Assembly (NCBI GenBank): GCA_022601315.1
Contig: JAHZIU010000362.1
Coordinates: 1 to 5,914 of the forward strand
DNA from: Betaproteobacteria bacterium
Lineage (GTDB): Bacteria > Pseudomonadota > Gammaproteobacteria > Burkholderiales > Nitrosomonadaceae
Direction: 5' to 3'
Length of the DNA stretch: 5,914 bases
The position numbers and the translations under genes are program-made. The first letter of the stretch is position 1. Every line of letters begins with the position of its first letter. The notes beneath the pieces were generated by a model that saw only the letters and a program-made list of their open reading frames with translations, was not told the DNA's origin and did not search any database. This document shows, piece after piece, positions 1-5,914 of the stretch.

Positions 1-244
1 ACGCGGACAGAAGATAACCATTTGAATGGATATGATAAATTGTTTTTCTTATCCCGAACTCAGGTTATTTAGAGCCTCTTCAGAAAGTCAGCAAAGATTG
101 TAACTATAGCCTGATCTTTCCCTGAGGTTTTGAAACTTTTTCAAGCAGCACCAAAACATCAATAGGCAATATTTACAGTTACTGTCAAATATCACCCATT
201 TTTACCAATTAGTGAAGCATTTTTCCAAAGCAAACTCTCAAATT
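1..244. other. Non-coding left edge, no recognisable gene
   Basis: I see no supportable gene in these 244 bases. A plus-strand frame is open from base 1 to a TAG at 70-72 (23 codons, ending in S-R-T-Q-V-I). It could be the tail of a gene to the left, but I do not recognise it. The minus-strand frames hold no continuation of the neighbouring ATPase: after its last codon the sequence runs into stops, with nothing resembling the missing C-terminal two thirds. A 6-bp inverted pair (ctcagg at 60-65, cctgag at 121-126) and the palindrome at 169-192 are the only structure noted. The stretch may be foreign sequence that replaced the rest of the ATPase gene. That is inferred from the abrupt end of homology, not from a recognised insertion sequence. 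Confidence 0.5.
169..192. repeat. Short interrupted palindrome (11-bp arms)
   Basis: The left arm atatttacagt (169-179) is matched by actgt (181-185) and aaatat (187-192), with one central base (t180) and one bulged base (c186). The core ACAGT-T-ACTGT is perfect. It lies in non-coding sequence about 50 bases beyond the stop of the ATPase remnant. It could be an operator-like site or a cruciform. With a one-base centre it is a poor RNA hairpin, and no T-run follows on either strand, so I do not call it a terminator. Confidence 0.45.
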
Positions 245-487
245 TTATGAACGTTGAACTTCATCAAGGATTGCCCCATCAGGATATTGATTTAAAAAGC
301 CGCGCGGGTCGTTGGTTGCAAAGTCGCGCATATCCAACTCTTCCAGCGAAACATAATGCTTATTGGGAAAAACGATCTGTGTAAGTGTTGTTTTTCCAGA
401 TTGACGCGGCCCCGTCATAACCAAGGCCTGATAAGACTTTGATAGTGAAGTCAAAACTTTTTCAGCTGCACGAGGAATTAACATCAT
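245..487 (-). pseudogene. Truncated AAA_14/DUF4143-type ATPase (N-terminal remnant)
   Basis: The 80-residue product matches the start of the solitary ATPases made of an AAA_14 domain followed by DUF4143, which are usually about 380-400 residues and of poorly known function. A Walker A loop, GPRQSGKTT, lies at residues 26-34. A conserved Y-V-S-L-E-E-L-D block is at 45-52, D-P-R-G-F at 60-64, and a Walker B, AILDEVQR, at 72-79. The frame then reads Ser and TAA, where the family would continue with a further ATPase segment and the DUF4143 domain. All sequence after Walker B, including the sensor and C-terminal regions, is missing and is not found in another frame downstream. The start is the first of two adjacent ATGs (485-487); no convincing Shine-Dalgarno precedes it. 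It probably does not make a working ATPase. It follows the TIGR02270 gene on the same strand but is separated from it by a long inverted repeat, and seems unrelated in function. Confidence 0.85.
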
Positions 488-501
488 ATTTCTATAGCAG
501 G

Positions 502-548
502 ATATTTATTGTAATTTGTAAATTGAATTAACAAATTACAATAAATAT
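502..548. repeat. Perfect 18-bp inverted repeat, AT-rich
   Basis: The arms 502-519 (atatttattgtaatttgt) and 531-548 are exact reverse complements, separated by 11 bases. Each arm has only two G or C bases. It lies 20 bases beyond the TIGR02270 stop codon and 14 bases before the start of the ATPase remnant, on the minus strand. As RNA it would form one long A-U hairpin on either strand. It may act as a transcript end or stabiliser for the upstream operon, as an operator for the ATPase gene, or mark the boundary of an inserted segment. A standard intrinsic terminator is doubtful because the stem is not GC-rich and no T-run follows it on the minus strand. Confidence 0.8.
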
Positions 549-568
549 TTAAGAGCTTAGCAGCGCTA

Positions 569-1834
569 TCAAAACAGCTTTGCCAACCAGCGTTTCTGTC
601 GCCAGCCTGGCGCGCTAACAGGAAACAAAGATGTGCCAGGCTTGAGGGCACATAAATATTGGGCTGCTGCAAATCGCTGACGTTGATATCCTATCTTTAG
701 TACCTGGATACAATGCTCGCGAGTAACTGCTGCACCCATAAAATAGCGTGTTCCTTGTGTGAACCCCGATTTGTTAATATCCCACCAAGCCTGTAGCTTT
801 ACCGGGTCAGGCCATGGGAGGTTATCATCGCTGTCTACAACAATTTTTTCATCCTCTGGATCTTCATTTGAATCAATATTCTTATCCGATGGCGAATCAC
901 GCTCCAAATCCAAGTAAGCGAGATCAAGCCCTGTAATTAGCGAAAATGATTCCCCAGCAAGCCGGGAAGATTGTTCGTCATCCATTTGGTTGATCAGCCA
1001 TGGTAAATATTGCACATCACCGGAAATTCCAGCACCTTGAATTAACAACCGCTTATTACTGGGTTCTTGTGCAATTGTCTTCAACAACTGTTGCGCATTC
1101 GGGAGGCTAAGAACCTTCAATACTAAATGCATTGCATGTTGGCGAAACGCGTTGAAAGAAAGCACGATATCATTCAACACACTCAGTGCCTTATCTCGTT
1201 CACCTAATAATATCGCCGACCAACCCGCCCAGAATCGGCAAACTACGTTTGTATCTTGCAAACCATTAATACACATTTCAAGCAAGTCACGTCTACCCAA
1301 CTCACCAGCCGCACGGAATGCTCGAGCCCGCAGCATGGGTTCTTCACTCGCTATTGTTTCAGTAAGTGCTATGCCAGGATCAACGCGATGCATAACACAA
1401 GCAACAATACCGACTTGTTGCTTTAACGGTTGCTTAGACGAAAGTAGTGCTGCAACAATTCCTTGCAAATAAGGTGCCGACACCCAACCAAAAGCAGAAT
1501 ACAAGCCTGGTAAAAATTCAGGCGCAGCTTCAACCAGGGCAATCAGATTATCCAACCTATTTTGGTCCTTATCCACAATCGCACGCACCGTCGCTGTGAA
1601 TATTTCACCCAAACCAGCATTTTCCAATGTCGCATCACAAACACCAACAGCATATTCACCAGCCACAACAATTCCATCCAGATGTGCAGCAACACGATCA
1701 TCTAATTTAATAAGGTCATTTAGGTCATAATGCGGTTCATTTACTGCGTTACTACGCTGCCTCCAAAGAAAACCTGCTTCTTCAACATGTTGTTCTATTA
1801 TATGAGGAATCACCAAAGACGCAGGATTTGCCAT
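569..1834 (-). CDS. TIGR02270-family protein (HEAT-like repeats)
   Basis: This 421-residue soluble protein has no signal peptide or membrane segment. The N-terminus carries the family signature: E-Q-H-V-E-E-A-G-F-L-W at 14-24, Y-D-L-N-D-L at 36-41 and L-D-D-R-V-A-A-H-L-D-G at 44-54. Residues about 95-300 form repeated amphipathic helix pairs of HEAT/PBS type, for example R-A-R-A-F-R-A-A-G-E-L-G at 169-180. An acidic linker follows at about 311-337, then a C-terminal box with L-P-W-P-D-P (339-344), W-W (350-351), G-Y-Q-R-Q-R-F-A-A-A (382-391) and A-P-G-W-R-Q (408-413). The length fits the family, so the gene looks intact. The molecular function of the family is unknown. From memory, members often sit beside T6SS effector genes, including Tox-REase-5 nucleases, where an immunity role is suggested; that is recollection and no such nuclease is visible here. 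The ATG at 1834 is the first in frame after a stop. It has no Shine-Dalgarno, and its T-rich leader begins only 41 bases after the preceding gene, suggesting co-transcription. Confidence 0.88.
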   Translation of the reverse strand: MANPASLVIPHIIEQHVEEAGFLWRQRSNAVNEPHYDLNDLIKLDDRVAAHLDGIVVAGEYAVGVCDATLENAGLGEIFTATVRAIVDKDQNRLDNLIALVEAAPEFLPGLYSAFGWVSAPYLQGIVAALLSSKQPLKQQVGIVACVMHRVDPGIALTETIASEEPMLRARAFRAAGELGRRDLLEMCINGLQDTNVVCRFWAGWSAILLGERDKALSVLNDIVLSFNAFRQHAMHLVLKVLSLPNAQQLLKTIAQEPSNKRLLIQGAGISGDVQYLPWLINQMDDEQSSRLAGESFSLITGLDLAYLDLERDSPSDKNIDSNEDPEDEKIVVDSDDNLPWPDPVKLQAWWDINKSGFTQGTRYFMGAAVTREHCIQVLKIGYQRQRFAAAQYLCALKPGTSLFPVSAPGWRQKRWLAKLF

Positions 1835-1875
1835 TCTGGAAAGATTAAAAATAAATAAAAGTCATTACAATAGTT

Positions 1876-3744
1876 CTATGAGGACGCGCTAAGCATTTTC
1901 TCAAATTCAGCTTTTTCTTCGTCGATAGCTTCCAGTATCTGTTGCTTAAAATCATCTCGAGAATATGTTTCTTCAAGCATCAGGAGTAACTTCTCTACCG
2001 TTAGACCAACTGTTACTCCTCCAAGAATGCCACCAATTGTTGCACCTATTGCAGTTCCTGCGCCTGGAATAACAGAACCAATTGCCGCACCGCTAGCCGC
2101 ACCAGCAGCAGCGCCACCCAACATACCTGCCGCTTTACCAGCAGTCACTTTAATTAAAGCCTGGGCCCCAAACTTGATCGCCCCTTTTGCAGCAACCTTG
2201 GCTGTCACTTTACCAGCAATAGCACCTGTAACTGCACCTGCAGTGCCAATACCACCTGAAATCAACATACGATCTTCTATATTAATGATTACACTGTGAC
2301 TAGGTGGCTCTTTTAAAGCATTCAGTGAAGAATTATTTAAGACGTCCAGTTGTGCAGTTATTGGTTGAAGTTGATTTTCAGCAAGTATCAAATCAACTCT
2401 TTTTAAATGCTCCTCTCTCAACTGTTCATTTTTTTGCAGTGCTGTATCAATTTTCTGTTGAACGGCGCCAAAAGCATTACCTTTCATTAAATGCTCTTGT
2501 AATTTTTCTGTCATCCATTCTTCAAGCGCGCCTGTTGCCAAGGCAACTATTCGTTCATACTCTGCCGGCAGACTGTAATACCAATCCAAGTAATCATCAA
2601 CATTTGCTGTCATATGTTGGAAGCCAGTATCTGAAGCCTTTCTCAATTCATCAATTGAAATTTCCAATTCATTAATGCTAGCAATATAAGCTTGTTCTAT
2701 TTGCCTAATCGTACCAGGCTCATAGTAATCATCTCCAATCAACTCAACCGTATCTAGGGCGAGTTTCTGTGACTGATGCAATCGCTTTACAACTTGCGGA
2801 TTAGATTGCAACCACCCATCAATATAGACTGTCGAAGGAACGTAAATAAAAAATACAAAAAAGGTAACGAATGCAGAAGTTATTGCTAAAGACCGATGAG
2901 AGATTCGAGGCGGTTGGTCGGTATCTTGCAATGGCCCGAGCACCCGGCGATATTCAGTTATTGGAATCATAAAACTGGATAGTGCAAGTGCAATGTTAAA
3001 AAAAATCATCAAGCTGCCAAAAAAAATAAATGCTAAGTAAACCATGCCATTTAACAAATACAAATTGCCAAGCACATAAGTTTTTAGTCCAACAAAAAAA
3101 CCAACCAACCTCGCCGTCTCAAGTATCAAGACACTATTACTCGTGCTATTGATCCGTTGATTTGCAACTTGAATCGCTTCCGCTAATGAATCATATTGAT
3201 GATTCTCCCCCACAAACATGATGAGAAGAACATAAAGTGTTGCCATTACGAAGGCAGTGAGCCATCGTGTCCAAACTAATGATTTGTGTAGCGCGATGTA
3301 AGGCTTATACTCTCTTTTTGCTATGGGCAAAAAAACAGCATAGATAATTACAAACACTGGTATCGCAGCAAAAAAAACAACCCATTCCAGTGCGTTCGCC
3401 ACCCCAAGATAAAACAGCAACAAAAAAGCGAATGTTACAGACCAAAGTAACCACCATATATACGCTAAAACTCGGCGATTTAACAACCAATACAATATTC
3501 CCAAATTACGCAACTGGTTAGATCGATGAATTCTATTAATAGTTACAGCATACGTAGCGCCAAGATACAGCGGGAGTCCCAGCAAACAAGTGGCGAATAG
3601 AGCAAACCACAGTTGGTATTGAGGAACCAACTGACCAAAATAATTTGCAAACACCATCCAAATTAAAGACAAAACCAAATAACAAACAACGCTAATATAG
3701 CCAAGGTTCTTGAACTCAGAAAATATGCTAGTGACATCTTTCAT
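1876..3744 (-). CDS. Multi-pass membrane protein with C-terminal glycine zipper, unknown function
   Basis: I do not recognise a named family for this 622-residue protein. Its N-terminal half has about eight hydrophobic segments, near residues 15-36, 44-66, 92-115, 118-140, 158-178, 205-220, 225-260 (long, perhaps two) and 284-304. Basic loops at 70-91, 143-160 and 265-283 suggest a cytosolic N-terminus. That would place residues 305-490, a charged helical region, in the periplasm. This region holds an aromatic-rich motif, YLDWYYSLPAEYER, at 385-398. Residues 496-583 are Gly/Ala-rich, with unbroken GxxxG steps at 536-540-544-548-552-556 and 563-567-571-575. The two blocks are separated by Pro560, resembling a membrane hairpin. 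An acidic amphipathic tail ends the protein. Such zippers occur in pore-forming toxins and other membrane-inserting proteins, but so many N-terminal membrane helices are atypical of a secreted toxin. The ATG at 3744 is the only ATG in its open frame. The gene lies just upstream of the TIGR02270 gene, with which it is probably co-transcribed. Confidence 0.85.
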   Translation of the reverse strand: MKDVTSIFSEFKNLGYISVVCYLVLSLIWMVFANYFGQLVPQYQLWFALFATCLLGLPLYLGATYAVTINRIHRSNQLRNLGILYWLLNRRVLAYIWWLLWSVTFAFLLLFYLGVANALEWVVFFAAIPVFVIIYAVFLPIAKREYKPYIALHKSLVWTRWLTAFVMATLYVLLIMFVGENHQYDSLAEAIQVANQRINSTSNSVLILETARLVGFFVGLKTYVLGNLYLLNGMVYLAFIFFGSLMIFFNIALALSSFMIPITEYRRVLGPLQDTDQPPRISHRSLAITSAFVTFFVFFIYVPSTVYIDGWLQSNPQVVKRLHQSQKLALDTVELIGDDYYEPGTIRQIEQAYIASINELEISIDELRKASDTGFQHMTANVDDYLDWYYSLPAEYERIVALATGALEEWMTEKLQEHLMKGNAFGAVQQKIDTALQKNEQLREEHLKRVDLILAENQLQPITAQLDVLNNSSLNALKEPPSHSVIINIEDRMLISGGIGTAGAVTGAIAGKVTAKVAAKGAIKFGAQALIKVTAGKAAGMLGGAAAGAASGAAIGSVIPGAGTAIGATIGGILGGVTVGLTVEKLLLMLEETYSRDDFKQQILEAIDEEKAEFEKMLSASS

Positions 3745-3755
3745 AACTATAATAG

Positions 3756-3759
3756 TCCT
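3756..3759 (-). promoter_or_regulatory. Possible weak ribosome binding site
   Basis: AGGA on the minus strand lies 11 bases before the ATG of the 622-residue membrane protein. The spacing is on the long side. It is the only Shine-Dalgarno-like match seen in front of any gene in the window and supports the start at 3744. Confidence 0.4.
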
Positions 3760-3980
3760 GTTAAATCTAAATTCATCAACTCTGCGATGTTTAGATCCAA
3801 ACTCAAGTAATCAATCTTAATTTCCAAATACAAGATATCAGCATCATTTGAAAAACCTAGTGGCAAAACTCACGTTTAAAGGCCAGACGCAATGTAAAAC
3901 ATCGCATCATTTTAGATCACATATCCACCAGTTTCTATAATATGAACTTCAGACAATTTATAATCTATTACGTATTTCTT

Positions 3981-3994
3981 ATCGTAATTACGAT
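3981..3994. repeat. Perfect 14-bp palindrome, possible operator
   Basis: The sequence atcgtaattacgat equals its own reverse complement. It lies 46 bases beyond the stop codon of the FHA-transglycosylase gene and about 240 bases before the membrane-protein start. The symmetric form suits a dimeric DNA-binding protein. As an RNA hairpin it would have only a 5-bp stem. It is followed by a T-rich stretch on the plus strand but not on the minus strand, so it is a poor terminator for the upstream gene. Confidence 0.4.
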
Positions 3995-4040
3995 TTTATT
4001 TGCATCGATACCAAGAATGAAACCATCATACATTTGTAAC

Positions 4041-5699
4041 TTAATTCAAGCCACTTAAATCAAGCGGCGACCTAAACCCAAACCCGAAATGTAATGGATC
4101 TTCTCCAATAACAGCAGCAGCAAAAATAGAGAAGACATAGTCATATGTTTCTTTTGGAATATCAAATTGTTGTATAAGCGTCCAAAAATTTTTTTCGCGT
4201 GGATCATCATGCATTTGATGAATCATCTGCCTGACCCTGGTTTGCCCATAGTTATAGCTTGCCAGCACAAGTAATCCTGACGCTTGCGCTTCTGTACTGT
4301 ATAGATTTTTTAGATATTTAGTGCCTGCATGTGTAGCCAACACAAAGTCAAACCGCTCATCTAACTCATCGTACGCCCTAACGCCTTCCAATGGACCGGT
4401 GGAAAGGCCATATTCTTGACCGGTTGTCGCCAGAAATTGCCAGGCCCCTTTGGCAATACCAAATCTCGTTTGGGGTCCGATTGCATGTGGATCGTAGTTA
4501 CTTTCCTGCAATGGCAAGTAAACAAAATAAAGTGGCAGACCTTTTTCTTCCAACGCATTAACGATTAATTTTGAATAGCCTAATACTTCAAGACGCGCTA
4601 TCGCATACTGCATTCTGGACGACTGTTGCCATATACCAATGTATCGTCTGACTTCATCGACGAAACCTTCAGGTAATTCTAATTCACTTTCACCAAACCC
4701 CCTTGCAACACGTGCGATCAATTCATTTTCATAGTGTGATTTGCTGGAAAAACCTATCCGTACAGGGCTCGCCTGCTCAACATAGTATTGGTAGCGCTCC
4801 TTCATGTTTTTTAGCACCAACCTTTGTTGTGCTAAGCGTTGCTTTTCAGCTGCAATTCTCTCCTGCTCAGTCACGATTTGGCTCTGATCAATCTCTAATT
4901 GTTTATTTAAAATGGCACTGGTCATTAAACCCAATACTTCGGCGCTTTCTGACAACCAGATTTCAGATCGAGACAAACTAACTTCTAACGCTTTAATGTC
5001 ATAAAACATATCAATCGCCAATGCACGTGCATTAGATAAAGTAACTTGTTGATAAACAATAAAAACTAGAGTTATCAATAATAATGCACTGAAAACCCAG
5101 AACGATTTTTTGTGTTTTCTGCTATTTTTAACCCGGTCTTCTTGGATAATACTTCGAATCATCCGCGTGCGATTACCGAGATCTTCTTCTTCAGCTTTCG
5201 CCAACAAACGCGCCTTCAATGCTTCTTTACTAATATCTTTATTGGTGTGTTCTTTTTTTGCAGTCTTTTTTAAATGAAGAACTTCATTTTGAATAGGTTG
5301 CAAATGATCATCATTTTGAACGCTAGATTCAACTTTTAGAGAGAAACCAGATTTTCTTAACGAAACAACGACAGGTAGGATGAGGTGAGACTTTTGCAGA
5401 ACTCGCTCATTATTGATGCAAACACCATTTGTACTGTTTAAATCATATACCCACCACCCATCTTGTTCTTTCTTAATCACCAAGTGATGGCGGCTAATTG
5501 CTTTGTCTGAGATAACAAAATCATTATCAGATGACCGTCCTACAGAAAAATCACGCGAAAACAAAGCATCTTTCAAAACAACGCCATCTACATCTAGTAA
5601 ACTGATCTGTACATCAGGCTGTGACATAACGGTAAGGTCAGCAGCATCTCTATTTAGAGGATATCTTGATTGCGAAATGATTGTTCTATCATCAGTCAT
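4041..5699 (-). CDS. FHA domain-containing membrane-anchored lytic transglycosylase (MltD-like)
   Basis: This 552-residue protein appears to couple phosphothreonine recognition to peptidoglycan cleavage. An FHA domain spans about residues 30-123, with the expected G-R-S at 54-56, S-R-H-H at 69-72 and N-S-T-N-G at 88-92, the loops that bind phosphothreonine. A basic linker leads to one transmembrane helix (about 199-217), then a coiled coil (about 264-310). The C-terminus (about 385-535) is a family-1D, MltD-like transglycosylase domain: L-P-L-Q-E-S-N-Y-D-P-H-A at 395-406 with predicted catalytic Glu399, G-A-W-Q-F at 418-422, A-S-Y-N-Y-G at 480-485, and N-F-W and P-K-E-T-Y near 504-519. No LysM repeats are present, unlike classical MltD. 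The topology puts FHA in the cytosol and the enzyme in the periplasm. T6SS loci use FHA proteins as kinase-responsive regulators and may use lytic transglycosylases to pass the cell wall, so a T6SS accessory role is plausible but not shown. The ATG at 5699 is the first after an in-frame stop at 5709-5711, and it lacks a Shine-Dalgarno. Confidence 0.92.
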   Translation of the reverse strand: MTDDRTIISQSRYPLNRDAADLTVMSQPDVQISLLDVDGVVLKDALFSRDFSVGRSSDNDFVISDKAISRHHLVIKKEQDGWWVYDLNSTNGVCINNERVLQKSHLILPVVVSLRKSGFSLKVESSVQNDDHLQPIQNEVLHLKKTAKKEHTNKDISKEALKARLLAKAEEEDLGNRTRMIRSIIQEDRVKNSRKHKKSFWVFSALLLITLVFIVYQQVTLSNARALAIDMFYDIKALEVSLSRSEIWLSESAEVLGLMTSAILNKQLEIDQSQIVTEQERIAAEKQRLAQQRLVLKNMKERYQYYVEQASPVRIGFSSKSHYENELIARVARGFGESELELPEGFVDEVRRYIGIWQQSSRMQYAIARLEVLGYSKLIVNALEEKGLPLYFVYLPLQESNYDPHAIGPQTRFGIAKGAWQFLATTGQEYGLSTGPLEGVRAYDELDERFDFVLATHAGTKYLKNLYSTEAQASGLLVLASYNYGQTRVRQMIHQMHDDPREKNFWTLIQQFDIPKETYDYVFSIFAAAVIGEDPLHFGFGFRSPLDLSGLN

Positions 5700-5914
5700 A
5701 AAATAAATTCAAACGACTGCCATTTAAAAATATTAGTCTAACCAGATTAATAGAACAGCGATATGATTTTTTACACATTACTCTATTGATATACTAGCTA
5801 AATTAACAAAAACGCCTCAGTTGAATAGTGCTTAGTATGCGCATTGATCCTTTTTAACTGAACGCTATGAGCCTAGCGGATTATTATGGAGATTAACTGA
5901 TAAATTTTGGATTA
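5700..5914. other. Non-coding leader upstream of the FHA-transglycosylase gene
   Basis: These 215 bases hold no supportable gene; all frames are broken by stops. They should contain the promoter of the FHA-transglycosylase gene on the minus strand. I see AT-rich -10-like hexamers, for example TAATAT just upstream of the gene, but none has a good -35 at the right distance. A small hairpin (cgcta at 5863-5867, tagcg at 5874-5878) and an inverted pair (tcagtt at 5817-5822, aactga at 5856-5861) near the right edge could belong to the 3' end of a gene beyond the window. On the minus strand the second pair is followed shortly by GGCGTTTTT, but the loop is too long for a confident terminator. Confidence 0.5.

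Larger units (their letters stand above)
3745..4040. other. AT-rich intergenic gap between the FHA-transglycosylase and membrane-protein genes
   Basis: This 296-base stretch has no open frame of note and no RNA gene that I can recognise. It must contain the 3' end of the upstream transcript and, if the downstream pair is transcribed independently, its promoter. I found no convincing -35/-10 pair on the minus strand and no sigma-54 GG-N10-GC element. A TATAAT hexamer at 3936-3941 is on the plus strand, facing the wrong way, and has no clear -35 partner. Short direct repeats occur: gcatcattt at 3841-3849 and 3904-3912, and tttagatc at 3790-3797 and 3911-3918. The palindrome at 3981-3994 is the clearest structure. 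Whether the two operons are linked by read-through cannot be told from sequence. Confidence 0.6.

Noticed and set aside
1..130. Possible insertion-sequence end at the left edge
   Set aside because: The abrupt change after the ATPase remnant suggests one, but I could not match the bases to a known terminal repeat or a transposase tail, nor find a target duplication inside the window.
484..672. Minus-strand 62-codon frame overlapping the end of the TIGR02270 gene
   Set aside because: It overlaps the well-supported C-terminal box of the TIGR02270 gene in another frame and runs through the inverted repeat; its product resembles nothing known to me.
1152..1472. Plus-strand 106-codon open frame
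   Set aside because: It lies wholly antisense to the HEAT-like region of the TIGR02270 gene and shows no protein-like features.
2027..2299. Plus-strand 90-codon open frame rich in Pro and Ala
   Set aside because: It is the antisense of the glycine-zipper coding region; the Gly/Ala codons read backwards give Pro/Ala and keep the frame open. No start context or homology supports it.
2304..2675. Plus-strand 123-codon open frame
   Set aside because: It is antisense to the periplasmic region of the 622-residue membrane protein, with no recognisable domain.
3936..3941. TATAAT hexamer as a promoter
   Set aside because: It faces the plus strand, away from the adjacent genes' direction, and has no -35 partner at a usable distance.
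4703..4981. Plus-strand 92-codon open frame
   Set aside because: It is antisense to the coiled-coil region of the FHA-transglycosylase gene; a shadow frame.
5813..5861. Intrinsic terminator of a gene to the right
   Set aside because: The inverted pair has only 6 bp, with a loop of more than 30 bases; the T-run alone is not enough.
1..5914. CRISPR array, tRNA or rRNA gene
   Set aside because: No regularly spaced repeats and no cloverleaf or rRNA-like conserved blocks were seen on either strand.

Overview
The window comes from a Gram-negative, AT-leaning bacterium, most likely a proteobacterium and plausibly a gammaproteobacterium. The reasons are an MltD-like lytic transglycosylase domain with an inner-membrane anchor, a TIGR02270-family protein (a family I know from Proteobacteria), and a cytosolic FHA domain of the kind found in type VI secretion (T6SS) loci. 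Genus cannot be assigned from this sequence. All confident genes lie on the minus strand, so transcription runs from right to left.

Layout in transcription order. (1) 5914-5700 is a non-coding leader. (2) 5699-4041 encodes a 552-residue single-pass membrane protein with a cytosolic FHA domain, a transmembrane helix, a coiled coil and a periplasmic MltD-like lytic transglycosylase domain. (3) 4040-3745 is a 296-bp AT-rich gap with a perfect 14-bp palindrome and no gene. (4) 3744-1876 encodes a 622-residue multi-pass membrane protein of unknown function, with a helical, probably periplasmic domain and a long C-terminal glycine zipper. (5) 41 bases later, 1834-569 encodes a 421-residue TIGR02270-family protein with HEAT-like helical repeats. 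(6) 548-502 is a perfect 18-bp inverted repeat. (7) 487-245 is the first 80 residues of an AAA_14/DUF4143-type ATPase that stops just after Walker B, a gene remnant. (8) 244-1 holds no recognisable gene, only a second short palindrome.

The three intact genes look like an accessory module of a cell-envelope system, most plausibly T6SS. The FHA domain would read threonine phosphorylation in the cytosol while the same polypeptide cuts peptidoglycan in the periplasm. The 622-residue protein shares that membrane and compartment. It is followed by a soluble TIGR02270 protein, a family I recall beside T6SS effectors, sometimes in the immunity position. No T6SS structural gene (Tss, Hcp, VgrG, PAAR) is present here, so the T6SS link is an inference from families, not something seen. 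The left end, with a broken ATPase, a long palindrome and unrelated sequence, looks like a rearrangement scar or an accessory-island edge.
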